Source of the DNA: a virus
Strand: one strand, 5' to 3'
DNA: 64,000 nucleotides
IMG/VR virus record: IMGVR_UViG_3300030104_003796
Span: 1 to 64,000 of that record
This document shows, piece after piece, positions 43,066 through 49,552 of this stretch. Under the pieces are notes generated by a model. That model saw only the letters and a program-made list of their open reading frames with translations, did no database searches and was not told where the DNA came from. The number at the start of each line of letters is the position of its first letter. The stretch's first letter is position 1. The translations under genes were made by a program, and so were the position numbers.

Positions 43066-43135
43066 TTTTTTCCATCTCCTTCATGTCTTGTTCCCATTTC
43101 TTTCTGATTGCGTGTTCAACCGGACAACGACTCAC
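43052..43135 (-). CDS. charged microprotein, 27 aa
   Basis: GTG 43135 overlaps the upstream stop (GTGA). The product starts MSRCPVEHAIRKKWEQDMKE and forms a charged helix. It overlaps the next start by 14 bp. Plausible but short. Confidence 0.35.
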   Translation of the reverse strand: MSRCPVEHAIRKKWEQDMKEMEKNEHN

Positions 43136-43404
43136 TTTACCACTACCCATTCGCCTTCTTCGTTTATCGCTATCCATTCGCCTTTTTCGTTCTTCTGCAA
43201 CGGTTGACCTAATGTTCCCCCTGCTATCGCATCCAATTGGTCGCGCACGTAGTGTCTTAGCAAATTAGTTAATGTGTGTATATTTGCTATGATTTTAGGG
43301 TCGCTAAAATCTTCGACACAATCTCCGGCATCTATCACATTGAGCATCATTGAAAATCGCTCTAATGCGTGTTCGTTTTCGTTTATTTCTTTTTCTTCTA
43401 TCAT
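43132..43404 (-). CDS. small acidic protein, 90 aa
   Basis: MIEEKEINENEHALERFSMM... helical and acidic, then a tandem KGEWIAINEEGEW beta hairpin. GGAGAATGAAAT lies upstream. It is the first gene after a TATA element near 43490-43500. Unknown. Confidence 0.5.
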   Translation of the reverse strand: MIEEKEINENEHALERFSMMLNVIDAGDCVEDFSDPKIIANIHTLTNLLRHYVRDQLDAIAGGTLGQPLQKNEKGEWIAINEEGEWVVVK

Positions 43405-43489
43405 ATTTCATTCTCCTTATTTTTTGGTGTAGTTGGTGGCTTATGCTTTCGATAACCTCGCCATTCCTCCTACAAATTAACGCTAATAA

Positions 43490-43508
43490 CTCCGGTATAT
43501 AACCGTGT
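43490..43508 (-). promoter_or_regulatory. TATA-type promoter, palindromic core
   Basis: Minus-strand ACACGGTTATATACCGGAG lies between the genes at 43509 and 43404. The stretch CGGTTATATACCG is nearly symmetrical. A near-identical 19-mer occurs at 32384-32402 in front of the RPA-like gene. The interval 43405-43489 otherwise shows only a ribosome-binding site and a very short frame. Confidence 0.4.
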
Positions 43509-44189
43509 CTATTCTTCCCCCTCGCAATCACGGCAGGTACAGGTAATAGTATCACCATACCAATCAGCCCTACGATGTTCTTCGCACATTTTACCGCAAT
43601 TTTCACAGGTAAAACAACCACAATTACCATAGCAATCATCGCATTGTGAGTTGCCGCAATTATCACAATAATAAATATAATACTTATCTAATGTTTGGCC
43701 GCAATCACACATAGTAATGTCGTCTGTGTCGTAGGTGTCTAACCGCATACCCCCTGCTAAGTGCTCAGATACCTCAAGAAAAGGTGGCTCTTGGCCGGAA
43801 AATAAAATCCCTAAATTTCTTTGTCCGGCTTCTTCTTGTTTGGCTGGCGTTAGTATTTCTCTTGGAATGATGGCTACGATTCCTGCGTCAAGATAGATAG
43901 TATCTCCCTTGACCCATCCATCCATAGACTGTGCGCTATTCTTCCACGACCATGAACCATCTCCGCCTGTGTCTGTGTAAATATCTATCGTCTTCGATAT
44001 GCGAGTCTTTTGTGGGCTGTGTGAGAAAATTTCCCTTGTCCATGTAATCGTAGGATTGTTGCTAATGATATTCAAATTTTTTAACTCCTGTTCTTTTTGG
44101 TTGAGAGCCTCGCAAAATTCATACCACCTTTCGTCTTCTATCACATAGCATGGGTCACCCACATACCAATCCCATTCTAACTCCCTCAT
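43509..44189 (-). CDS. cysteine-rich zinc-binding protein, 226 aa
   Basis: The N-terminal GDPCYVIEDERWYEF motif is common in phage proteins of unknown role. The C-terminal ~75 residues hold many Cys pairs (CDCG, CDNC, CDDC, CFTCENC, CTCRDC), enough for several zinc sites, resembling a RING- or DnaJ-type cross-brace. It could be a protein-protein adaptor. Unknown. Confidence 0.55.
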   Translation of the reverse strand: MRELEWDWYVGDPCYVIEDERWYEFCEALNQKEQELKNLNIISNNPTITWTREIFSHSPQKTRISKTIDIYTDTGGDGSWSWKNSAQSMDGWVKGDTIYLDAGIVAIIPREILTPAKQEEAGQRNLGILFSGQEPPFLEVSEHLAGGMRLDTYDTDDITMCDCGQTLDKYYIYYCDNCGNSQCDDCYGNCGCFTCENCGKMCEEHRRADWYGDTITCTCRDCEGEE

Positions 44190-44377
44190 TCGTGAATCAC
44201 CTCAAGTATCTCAAGGATTTTTCCATTAGTATCGAACCGCCCTTTACTTTCGATTTCTGCTTCGCAAAGGTAGGTTATCTCAGCGAGTTTATTTTTTAAC
44301 TCCTTGATTTCGACATCTTTTATTAGTGCTGTCGTTGTTATCAATCTCTTTATTTTTTGTCTATCATAATTACTCAT
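44186..44377 (-). CDS. coiled-coil protein, 63 aa
   Basis: ATG 44377 overlaps the upstream stop (ATGA). MSNYDRQKIKRLITTTALIK then a charged helix with a heptad-like pattern (ELKNKLAEITYLCEAEI). Unknown. Confidence 0.5.
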   Translation of the reverse strand: MSNYDRQKIKRLITTTALIKDVEIKELKNKLAEITYLCEAEIESKGRFDTNGKILEILEVIHE

Positions 44378-44718
44378 TCTTCTCTCTCCTTTTCTGCTCT
44401 CCAATTGCGAAGCACCAATGCTGAATCTTTCATAACCTGTAAATATTCGTTGGCTTGCCCTGATACTCTTTGTGCCTTCGGCGCACGAACACCTATCCAC
44501 GAATACATACGCTCGATAAGCGTTAGGTGCGCTTCTCTTTCGGGGTAGTCATCCATATTCCCGTCTATGGTTCTCACATTAGGTTCGTGTCCTGCAAAGC
44601 CGCAGGTCGAACAAACATATAACGGTAGGAAATATTGGTGCGACACATACAATGTGCCTTCATCACACTCACAATGGTCGTGTCTTTTGAAATTCGGTGG
44701 TGGACTATACTTTCTCAT
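44374..44718 (-). CDS. zinc-ribbon protein, 114 aa
   Basis: MRKYSPPPNFKRHDHCECDE and CSTCGF give a C-X-C...C-X2-C zinc site within the first 45 residues. The C-terminal half is a charged helix. Coupled by 4-bp overlaps at both ends. Confidence 0.5.
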   Translation of the reverse strand: MRKYSPPPNFKRHDHCECDEGTLYVSHQYFLPLYVCSTCGFAGHEPNVRTIDGNMDDYPEREAHLTLIERMYSWIGVRAPKAQRVSGQANEYLQVMKDSALVLRNWRAEKEREE

Positions 44719-45065
44719 TCACTTTCACCCCTCTTTTTTTTAGGCAGTATTAAATTCACATATCTAAACCCATATCTGCCCTCAACGAAGGGATTTCCAC
44801 GAACCCAACGGTTTTCGCCTTCATCCGTTTCAACCATGAAATTAGGTCGCGGCCAAATGCAAGCGGGCAATCCATATCCTTCGGGTTCAAAGAATATCAC
44901 TTCTTTTTGAACAAGGGTTGAAATCAACGCCCTAACCTGCCGCATTGGGAGGCTAAACCAATGCTCGCTCACCCAACAGGAGAAGCCCATCCCATCACTA
45001 CTATGGTCTGTGTATGCTATATCCTCAAGCAATTGCATTTCTAACTGTGTAATTTTTACTTTCAT
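44715..45065 (-). CDS. winged-helix-like protein, 116 aa
   Basis: MKVKITQLEMQLLEDIAYTD, then SLPMRQVRALISTLVQKEVI and a wing region with PRPNFMVETDEGENRW. It matches a wHTH plan used by phage regulators. GGAGTGAAAAAAAATG upstream. Confidence 0.55.
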   Translation of the reverse strand: MKVKITQLEMQLLEDIAYTDHSSDGMGFSCWVSEHWFSLPMRQVRALISTLVQKEVIFFEPEGYGLPACIWPRPNFMVETDEGENRWVRGNPFVEGRYGFRYVNLILPKKKRGESE

Positions 45066-45078
45066 TTTTTTTCACTCC

Positions 45079-45339
45079 TTATTTTTTTTGTTCAATTATT
45101 TCCAATATCTTATCCATACCGATTTTCTCGACTCTATCTTTGAATCTCAATAATTCTAATGCGGTTTTTTTCGTTTCGATTTCGTGCCGCATATCCTCAA
45201 TAAACATCCTCAATTTTCCATCAAAGATTCGTAAAATATCAAGACTTATTACATCGGTTCGTTCATCCAACCCGCTCACGATATCATCTATCGTGCGGAT
45301 TTTCTCATCAATCTTATCTGCGATGTTTGTTATTCTCAT
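45079..45339 (-). CDS. coiled-coil protein, 86 aa
   Basis: ATG 45339 with AAGGAGTGAAAAAT upstream. The protein (MRITNIADKIDEKIRTIDD...) is almost entirely a charged heptad helix. Unknown. Confidence 0.5.
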   Translation of the reverse strand: MRITNIADKIDEKIRTIDDIVSGLDERTDVISLDILRIFDGKLRMFIEDMRHEIETKKTALELLRFKDRVEKIGMDKILEIIEQKK

Positions 45340-45359
45340 ATTTTTCACTCCTTATTTTT

Positions 45360-45662
45360 TTAATCGTAACCCCTATATCCTCTCGATAATTTTCTAATGA
45401 AATCGCCGTATTTACTCCCAAATTCTAAACCCATAAATTCTGATACATCTTTAGGCACTACGCGGCTCAAAGCCAAAACCATTTTTATTTCATCGGCATT
45501 TAATTCTGCCTTGTATGGTCGGAATCTCTTGAAGGTAGGGTATTTCGGTCCTTTGATTCTATGCCCGCAAGAACAAACAATCATTATCAATTCTGCGTTT
45601 TTTTCTTCTTCCGCAATATCCGTTAGGTCTTCTCCACATTTTTTACAAATTATACTCTCCAT
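45360..45662 (-). CDS. zinc-ribbon protein, 100 aa
   Basis: ATG 45662 gives MESIICKKCGEDLTDIAEEE; CKKC and CSCG form a zinc ribbon (~6-33), then a basic linker and helical C-terminus (KYGDFIRKLSRGYRG). Starts 5 bp after the upstream stop. Unknown. Confidence 0.55.
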   Translation of the reverse strand: MESIICKKCGEDLTDIAEEEKNAELIMIVCSCGHRIKGPKYPTFKRFRPYKAELNADEIKMVLALSRVVPKDVSEFMGLEFGSKYGDFIRKLSRGYRGYD

Positions 45663-45667
45663 TTTTT

Positions 45668-46000
45668 TCACGCCACCTTTTCGTATTCTAATTCTCCGGT
45701 ATGAACATTCAATGTGTATAACCATTCAATGTCGCCGTGAATATCTGTTGTATATTGAAATGGTTTGTATGTTTTTTGAAACCGATTACCCATAATGAAA
45801 TAGGTTTCTTCTATACTCTCTATTTTTTCTGCAACATAAGCCGCGAATACATCTCCTTTGCGAGTGTCGAATTGTTTTATTTCGCTAATGATAGGCTCAA
45901 GCGCAGGTAATACGGATTCGGGGTAGCCATCACAATGACGATACATGAATATTCTATAACCGCTATTATTTTCAACGATAACATTACATCGGGTGGACAA
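45668..46000 (-). CDS. phage-conserved protein starting STRCNV, 110 aa
   Basis: A TTG start at 46000 with GAGGGGTGA upstream gives MSTRCNVIVENNSGYRIFMY and RHCDGYPESVLPALE. Proteins beginning STR(C/A)NI and carrying YRH-DGYP are widespread in phages and bacteria without known function. Here a non-ATG start is used, which gene callers may move. Confidence 0.6.
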   Translation of the reverse strand: MSTRCNVIVENNSGYRIFMYRHCDGYPESVLPALEPIISEIKQFDTRKGDVFAAYVAEKIESIEETYFIMGNRFQKTYKPFQYTTDIHGDIEWLYTLNVHTGELEYEKVA

Positions 46001-46117
46001 TCAATCACCCCTCTTTTTGAATAGGCCGTTGCCGATGTGCATATAGTCATCGTTAGGGTAGCCCCATTCGTTTAGGTCAGTCGCAGGTAGGTCTTCTTTC
46101 TTGTAGGTCTTAGCCAT
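46001..46117 (-). CDS. small protein, 38 aa, first gene of an operon
   Basis: ATG 46117 lies exactly 25 nt from the TATA centre of promoter c. Product MAKTYKKEDLPATDLNEWGY...FKKRGD. The leaderless geometry fixes this start, much shorter than the longest frame. Confidence 0.6.
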   Translation of the reverse strand: MAKTYKKEDLPATDLNEWGYPNDDYMHIGNGLFKKRGD

Positions 46118-46136
46118 GTTTAATCCTCCTGTTGAT

Positions 46137-46165
46137 AGTATATAGTCTTTTTTATCGTGAGTTTT
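46137..46165 (-). promoter_or_regulatory. conserved early-type promoter, copy c
   Basis: Minus-strand AACTCACGATAAAAAAGAC then TATA TATATACT; centre 25 nt from ATG 46117. The stop codon of the upstream 44-residue gene overlaps its upstream edge. Confidence 0.75.
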
Positions 46166-46298
46166 ATTCTTCCTCACTCCTGCTTCTTTTGCATATCCGG
46201 CAATAATTTTCACCGCTTATTTTTGGGTGGTGTATCTTACAACTCATAGGGTCTGTTTTTTTAGTCATGTCCGTGTAAAATATATTAGTCTGATTCAT
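46164..46298 (-). CDS. small zinc-binding protein, 44 aa
   Basis: ATG 46298 with ACGGAGAG upstream, TAA at 46164. MNQTNIFYTDMTKKTDPMSC begins the protein; C...HH...C-X2-C (CKIHH, CRIC) could bind zinc. The stop codon lies within promoter c. Confidence 0.45.
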   Translation of the reverse strand: MNQTNIFYTDMTKKTDPMSCKIHHPKISGENYCRICKRSRSEEE

Positions 46299-46319
46299 AA
46301 TTTTTACTCTCCGTTTTTT

Positions 46320-46532
46320 TTACTTCCTATTTATTATCCCATGATATACCAAACGAGCGTAATTCTCCATCCATGAAGACAGCACATCGCGCGCCTCGCC
46401 TTTTTTAAGGCCGAAATCCCTTTGAAGATAAGGTGCTGCGCCGTACATATTAGTGTCGCCGGATGCCCTCAAATCCTCAAGGTATTGGTAGTATTCTGTC
46501 CATTCTTTTTTGTATTTTTTATTTTTAGTCAT
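46320..46532 (-). CDS. small helical protein, 70 aa
   Basis: ATG 46532 preceded by AAGGAGAAAAAATA gives MTKNKKYKKEWTEYYQYLED.... Contains a GLKKGEARDVLSSW helix. An intrinsic terminator lies 47 bp upstream, so this gene needs its own promoter or readthrough. Unknown. Confidence 0.5.
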   Translation of the reverse strand: MTKNKKYKKEWTEYYQYLEDLRASGDTNMYGAAPYLQRDFGLKKGEARDVLSSWMENYARLVYHGIINRK

Positions 46533-46578
46533 TATTTTTTCTCCTTTTGTGAATGTGATAATAAAAAAATAGTGTTTG

Positions 46579-46612
46579 AAAAAAAGAGGGCGGGGGATTT
46601 TACGCTTCCCCC
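46579..46612 (-). terminator. intrinsic terminator (GGGGG/CCCCC hairpin plus T run)
   Basis: On the minus strand a GGGGG-(11 nt)-CCCCC stem is followed by GCCCTC and TTTTTTT. It would stop leftward transcripts coming from the DUF932 gene or from a possible RNA gene at 46613-46740. Confidence 0.5.
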
Positions 46613-46780
46613 GAAAGCGGAGTATCATTTATTCGTAGCCGCAACTCAAGCCCAAATTACCCGAAGGCAGGGTGGGCGAGTCTGCGATTGCTCACGATTG
46701 GCTGATTCTCAAAGCATACCCCGTTTTTTATTGGGGTTATATTTTTACGACCTGTGAGATACACGGTCGTTTAATGAAGA
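46613..46780 (-). other. structured intergenic region, possible small RNA
   Basis: No credible frame. It holds a hairpin ACGACC/GGTCGT extended by GTG/CAC (46747-46770), a hairpin ACCCC/GGGGT (718-722 and 733-737 of 46xxx), and minus-strand AAAATATAACC near 46741 that could be a TATA box. A transcript starting near 46717 would end at the terminator at 46579. Its first 7 nt (GGGGTAT) can pair with ATACTCC near 46618. No tRNA arms can be drawn. Confidence 0.3.
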
Positions 46781-47800
46781 TTATAGGTGTGCATCAACGA
46801 GTCTGCCCCAAGCCTTAGTCATCATCTTATCACCAACACCAAAGACCGCGTTTTCTGCGGTTTTTTGTTTGATACTTCCTTCGGAACCAAAGACGGCGTT
46901 AGCCTTTTGGAATGAATGATGCGTTACGTGTTCGGTCAGCGTATTATACGCCGCCCACGCAGTATCAGCCATTCCGCCTGTGGTGTTCGTTGGTGCAGTT
47001 TCTAACTCAAGCAATTCGTCAAGTTTGCGGTTGCCCTGTGCAGATAGACCATAAATATTAGTCGTATCTTTTTTAGTGCGTTCCGCATCAGCCTTACCGA
47101 GATAACCTGTGTCGATATAGAATTCTATTCTATCCGCCATATCCATGTGGACCTCAAGCAAACCGTTGGCTTGCTCGGCCCATTTTTTATTTAGGGTGTT
47201 GGTCAATTTCAAAGCCCTGCTAAGGTGCTTGATTTTGTCGTGCATTCTTGACGAATGACGAATAACCAAATCAGATGGTTTGATGCCCATTTCCCTCATG
47301 TTATGAAGGACCGCGCTCGTCTGATTTCTGCAAAACAGACGGTTAAGAGTCGGAAGGACTCTAAAGGCTTGTGAGCCATCATAGGCATTCGACAGATAGA
47401 TTTTAGCGTTGGAGACGTCGTTATCACCAATGGTGATATGTTCGGGCAGTGCTAACTGCGCAAAAATTCTCGCGCCGCCATCAGTCTGCCCGACTCTCTC
47501 CCACTCCGCTTGACCTGCGCCGACTAATCCATCGGCAACCGAAAACATTTCTGTTGGTTGGAGGTTGGTATAATTTTTACCAACCGCACCTAACGGTTGC
47601 CCTGTGTCGGACCGGAAATTTACGCTATACCTTTCGGGTAGCAATTCCCCTGTGTCTGGGTGTGGGATTCGCCGCTTCTCAACGGTGAAGTCCAAACCTG
47701 CGTTCTTCATTACTTCTTCATTTGTTCGGCCAACGGCTTCCTGCCCCATCAATAGATGAGCAGGAATCGTCTTACCGATTCTTTGTCTAAAATAATCCAA
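46781..47800 (-). CDS. DUF932 / phage-plasmid-like protein (TIGR03299 type)
   Basis: I place the start at TTG 47800, which has AGAGGTG 6 nt upstream, giving 339 residues (LDYFRQRIGKTIPAH...). HLLMGQEAVGRTNEEVMKNA, YSVNFRSDTGQPLGAVGKNY, TNLQPTEMFSVAD and the later FCRNQTSAVLHN are the DUF932 hallmarks. The family is widespread in phages and plasmids; the molecular role is unknown, with links to replication or defence proposed. It is transcribed from conserved promoter d with a ~100-nt leader that contains a hairpin and a 14-codon frame. Confidence 0.75.
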   Translation of the reverse strand: MDYFRQRIGKTIPAHLLMGQEAVGRTNEEVMKNAGLDFTVEKRRIPHPDTGELLPERYSVNFRSDTGQPLGAVGKNYTNLQPTEMFSVADGLVGAGQAEWERVGQTDGGARIFAQLALPEHITIGDNDVSNAKIYLSNAYDGSQAFRVLPTLNRLFCRNQTSAVLHNMREMGIKPSDLVIRHSSRMHDKIKHLSRALKLTNTLNKKWAEQANGLLEVHMDMADRIEFYIDTGYLGKADAERTKKDTTNIYGLSAQGNRKLDELLELETAPTNTTGGMADTAWAAYNTLTEHVTHHSFQKANAVFGSEGSIKQKTAENAVFGVGDKMMTKAWGRLVDAHL

Positions 47801-47875
47801 ATTTTTCACCTCTTTTTTTTTCAAACACTCAACCGCTATCATCGCCCTTGACTTCAAAGGCTCAATAGGTTGGTA

Positions 47876-47896
47876 GGGAGATTTTTTAGTTCTCCC
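47876..47896 (-). promoter_or_regulatory. 5' leader hairpin at the start of the DUF932 transcript
   Basis: On the minus strand GGGAGA (47896-47891), a 9-nt A-rich loop and TCTCCC (47881-47876) form a perfect 6-bp stem. It is inside the first codons of a 14-codon leaderless frame (ATG 47898 to TGA 47854: MGELKNLPTNLLSL) located 26 nt from the TATA centre. Possible translational control. Confidence 0.35.
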
Positions 47897-47918
47897 ATAA
47901 TATATACTAATAACTAAT

Positions 47919-47947
47919 AGTATTTAAGGTTTTTTATCGTGAGTTAT
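47919..47947 (-). promoter_or_regulatory. conserved early-type promoter, copy d
   Basis: Minus-strand AACTCACGATAAAAAACC then TATA TTAAATACT. The first TTATGTAAC copy (47947-47955) abuts it directly upstream, as also at copy e. Confidence 0.75.
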
Positions 47948-47969
47948 TATGTAACATCTTTTTTTCCGC

Positions 47970-48010
47970 AAAAAAAATCACCGACCCGCTCCCCGAAGGG
48001 AACGAGTCGG
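47970..48010 (-). terminator. intrinsic terminator with UUCG loop
   Basis: Minus-strand RNA: CCGACUCGUUCCC, loop UUCG, GGGAGCGGGUCGG, then UGA and eight U. The 13-bp stem includes two G-U pairs that are A-C mismatches on the opposite strand, so the structure is made only by leftward RNA. It ends the operon of the genes at 48053 and 48292. Confidence 0.75.
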
Positions 48011-48052
48011 CTTACGTATTTCAGAATCTATTTTTTCAGTCGTTGTTTTTTT

Positions 48053-48247
48053 TCACTCAACGATTTCAAGAATGCTCGGATGCTTTGCGACTCTCCATAC
48101 TTCGCCGCTTGCGCTACGGCCATTTATGCCTCTCGCCTCATGCGTCTTCACCTTGACTGATTTTTGGTTCACTTTGATAACTTCACCTACGGTCTTTTGA
48201 CCATTGGCTCTCCCAAATCTGACCTTCATTCCAATTTTCAAATCCAT
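48053..48247 (-). CDS. small beta-barrel (KOW/SH3-like) protein, 64 aa
   Basis: ATG 48247 preceded by GGGGGTGAAAAAAG gives MDLKIGMKVRFGRANGQKTV. GMKVRFGRANGQKTVGEVIK resembles a KOW- or SH3-type small barrel that binds RNA or DNA. Unknown function. Confidence 0.5.
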   Translation of the reverse strand: MDLKIGMKVRFGRANGQKTVGEVIKVNQKSVKVKTHEARGINGRSASGEVWRVAKHPSILEIVE

Positions 48248-48291
48248 TCTTTTTTCACCCCCTTTTTTTTTAACGGTTGATTTTTTCTGTT

Positions 48292-48570
48292 TCACTCAAT
48301 GACTATGTATTCGCCCGATGCGACTTTAGCCCGAACATCTTTGATGCTCATTTCGCCCAAAAATCTTAACAGGTATTTATTTGTCGTTGCGCTATACATA
48401 TTCCAATATGGTTCAAACAAAGTTATTTGGTTTCCACCTTTAGGCCCGATTTCGCCGTAATCTCTCACGGCTACTATGGACTCGTACGACTGAAAAATTT
48501 TCCGCGCACCCTCACTAATGATGTATTGGTTTTTTGCTATCGTTCTTACTCTTGATGTAATTCTATTCAT
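48292..48570 (-). CDS. small protein, 92 aa, unknown
   Basis: ATG 48570 (MNRITSRVRTIAKNQYIISE) is the first good start downstream of promoter e; the TATA centre is 33 nt away. Alpha/beta, with the end KVASGEYIVIE. Unknown. Confidence 0.5.
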   Translation of the reverse strand: MNRITSRVRTIAKNQYIISEGARKIFQSYESIVAVRDYGEIGPKGGNQITLFEPYWNMYSATTNKYLLRFLGEMSIKDVRAKVASGEYIVIE

Positions 48571-48597
48571 AATCCTCAATATGAAGTATATAGTCAT

Positions 48598-48624
48598 AGT
48601 ATTTAACTTTTTTTATCGTGAGTT
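48598..48624 (-). promoter_or_regulatory. conserved early-type promoter, copy e
   Basis: Minus-strand AACTCACGATAAAAAAAG then TATA TTAAATACT. Three TTATGTAAC copies in 19-bp tandem units (48626, 48645, 48664) lie immediately upstream. Confidence 0.75.
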
Positions 48625-48721
48625 ATTATGTAACTTCTTTTTTATTATGTAACTTCTTTTTTATTATGTAACTTACCTGTGCTACCAAGATAAAAATTAT
48701 GTAACTTTATATTTTTATCGC

Positions 48722-48758
48722 AAAAAAAAATAGGGGGGAGATTTACTCAAACATCTCC
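48722..48758 (-). terminator. intrinsic terminator overlapping the end of a microgene
   Basis: Minus-strand GGAGAT, 10-nt loop, ATCTCC, then CCCCTA and nine T. The loop contains the stop codon of the 23-residue gene. Confidence 0.55.
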
Positions 48759-48814
48759 TTCAATCTGCGCTCAAATCGCGCCCACATTTTTTCGGTTGAT
48801 AATTTTTTAGTCAT
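48743..48814 (-). CDS. charged microprotein, 23 aa
   Basis: ATG 48814 forms TAATG with the preceding stop. Product MTKKLSTEKMWARFERRLKE + MFE, an amphipathic helix. The stop lies in the loop of the terminator hairpin. Confidence 0.4.
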   Translation of the reverse strand: MTKKLSTEKMWARFERRLKEMFE

Positions 48815-49338
48815 TATTTTTTCTCCTTGCAGTTTTTACAGATGCCGACTTTCTCGGCGGCGTTCCACATCACGAAGTCGCGCACAGGTGCGCGGGCATT
48901 ACATGATGAGCAGGAAAGATAGACGGCAATATCAATGCCGTTTGTTGGTTGCATCGTGCGCGTGTAGTCGCGCATCTGCGCGGCAATTTTTGCCGCCTGT
49001 CTGAGTCGTGCGGCCTCTCTTTTCTCGGCCCTATTTTTATTGACCCACGCTATGCGCTCGTTGGTGTCGTCTTCTTTTGGTGGGGTGAATGACCTTGACT
49101 TCGGACATGATGGGCGGTGCTTGCGAGAAGGACAACCACAGGCACGGAGTTTGACTTTACCGCGTCCGCCCATGTGCTGACCTTTTTTTCTCTTGATACC
49201 GTGTCGAGGATTTTCGGCGGGTAATTTTTTGCATGGCTCACACATGACGCGAGAGCGACCCTTGAGATTCTGTTCAAATTCTTTAGAGCATCGGCGGCAG
49301 GTGAAATATCTTATCTTTATCTTTTTATTCTGAGGCAT
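48814..49338 (-). CDS. multi-zinc-finger basic protein, 174 aa
   Basis: ATG 49338 has a strong Shine-Dalgarno (AGGAG). Three Cys clusters: CRRC...CEPC (~14-35), CGC...C (~67-78) and CSSC...CKNC (~143-170), separated by very basic stretches (GIKRKKGQHMGGRGKVK). The layout suggests a nucleic-acid-binding protein. A TATA element near 49403-49415 gives a ~45-nt leader, and two TTATGTAAC copies lie upstream of it. It could be the protein that binds the array, but this is unproven. Confidence 0.6.
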   Translation of the reverse strand: MPQNKKIKIRYFTCRRCSKEFEQNLKGRSRVMCEPCKKLPAENPRHGIKRKKGQHMGGRGKVKLRACGCPSRKHRPSCPKSRSFTPPKEDDTNERIAWVNKNRAEKREAARLRQAAKIAAQMRDYTRTMQPTNGIDIAVYLSCSSCNARAPVRDFVMWNAAEKVGICKNCKEKK

Positions 49339-49400
49339 TGTTTTTTCTCCTGTGTTGTTCGCGGGTGTGTGTGTGTCTGTCCATAATATACCATCTTTTT

Positions 49401-49418
49401 CATAGTATATAATACTAT
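49401..49418 (-). promoter_or_regulatory. TATA promoter of the multi-zinc-finger gene
   Basis: Minus-strand AGTATTATATACTATG. Transcription would begin near 49383 and give a ~45-nt leader, unlike the leaderless genes nearby. Two TTATGTAAC copies (49437, 49450) lie within 40 bp upstream. Confidence 0.45.
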
Positions 49419-49552
49419 CTTAGTGCGATTCTCCTTTTATGTAACATTATTATGTAACTTTTTTTCTCTTTTTTTTACACAGAATCAAGATACGAATTAT
49501 GTAACTTATCTGCTGTGCTGGTCCAAAAAAAAATAAGGTCAAAAAATTATTT

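Noticed and set aside
43304-43666. Minus-strand 120-codon frame
   Set aside because: It is a shifted reading of the end of the Cys-rich gene (43509-44189) and of the next gene, with low-complexity basic composition.
46613-46730. tRNA gene, suggested by a 7-bp acceptor-like stem
   Set aside because: No T arm (TTCRA), no D arm and no anticodon stem can be placed; distance between stem arms is too large.
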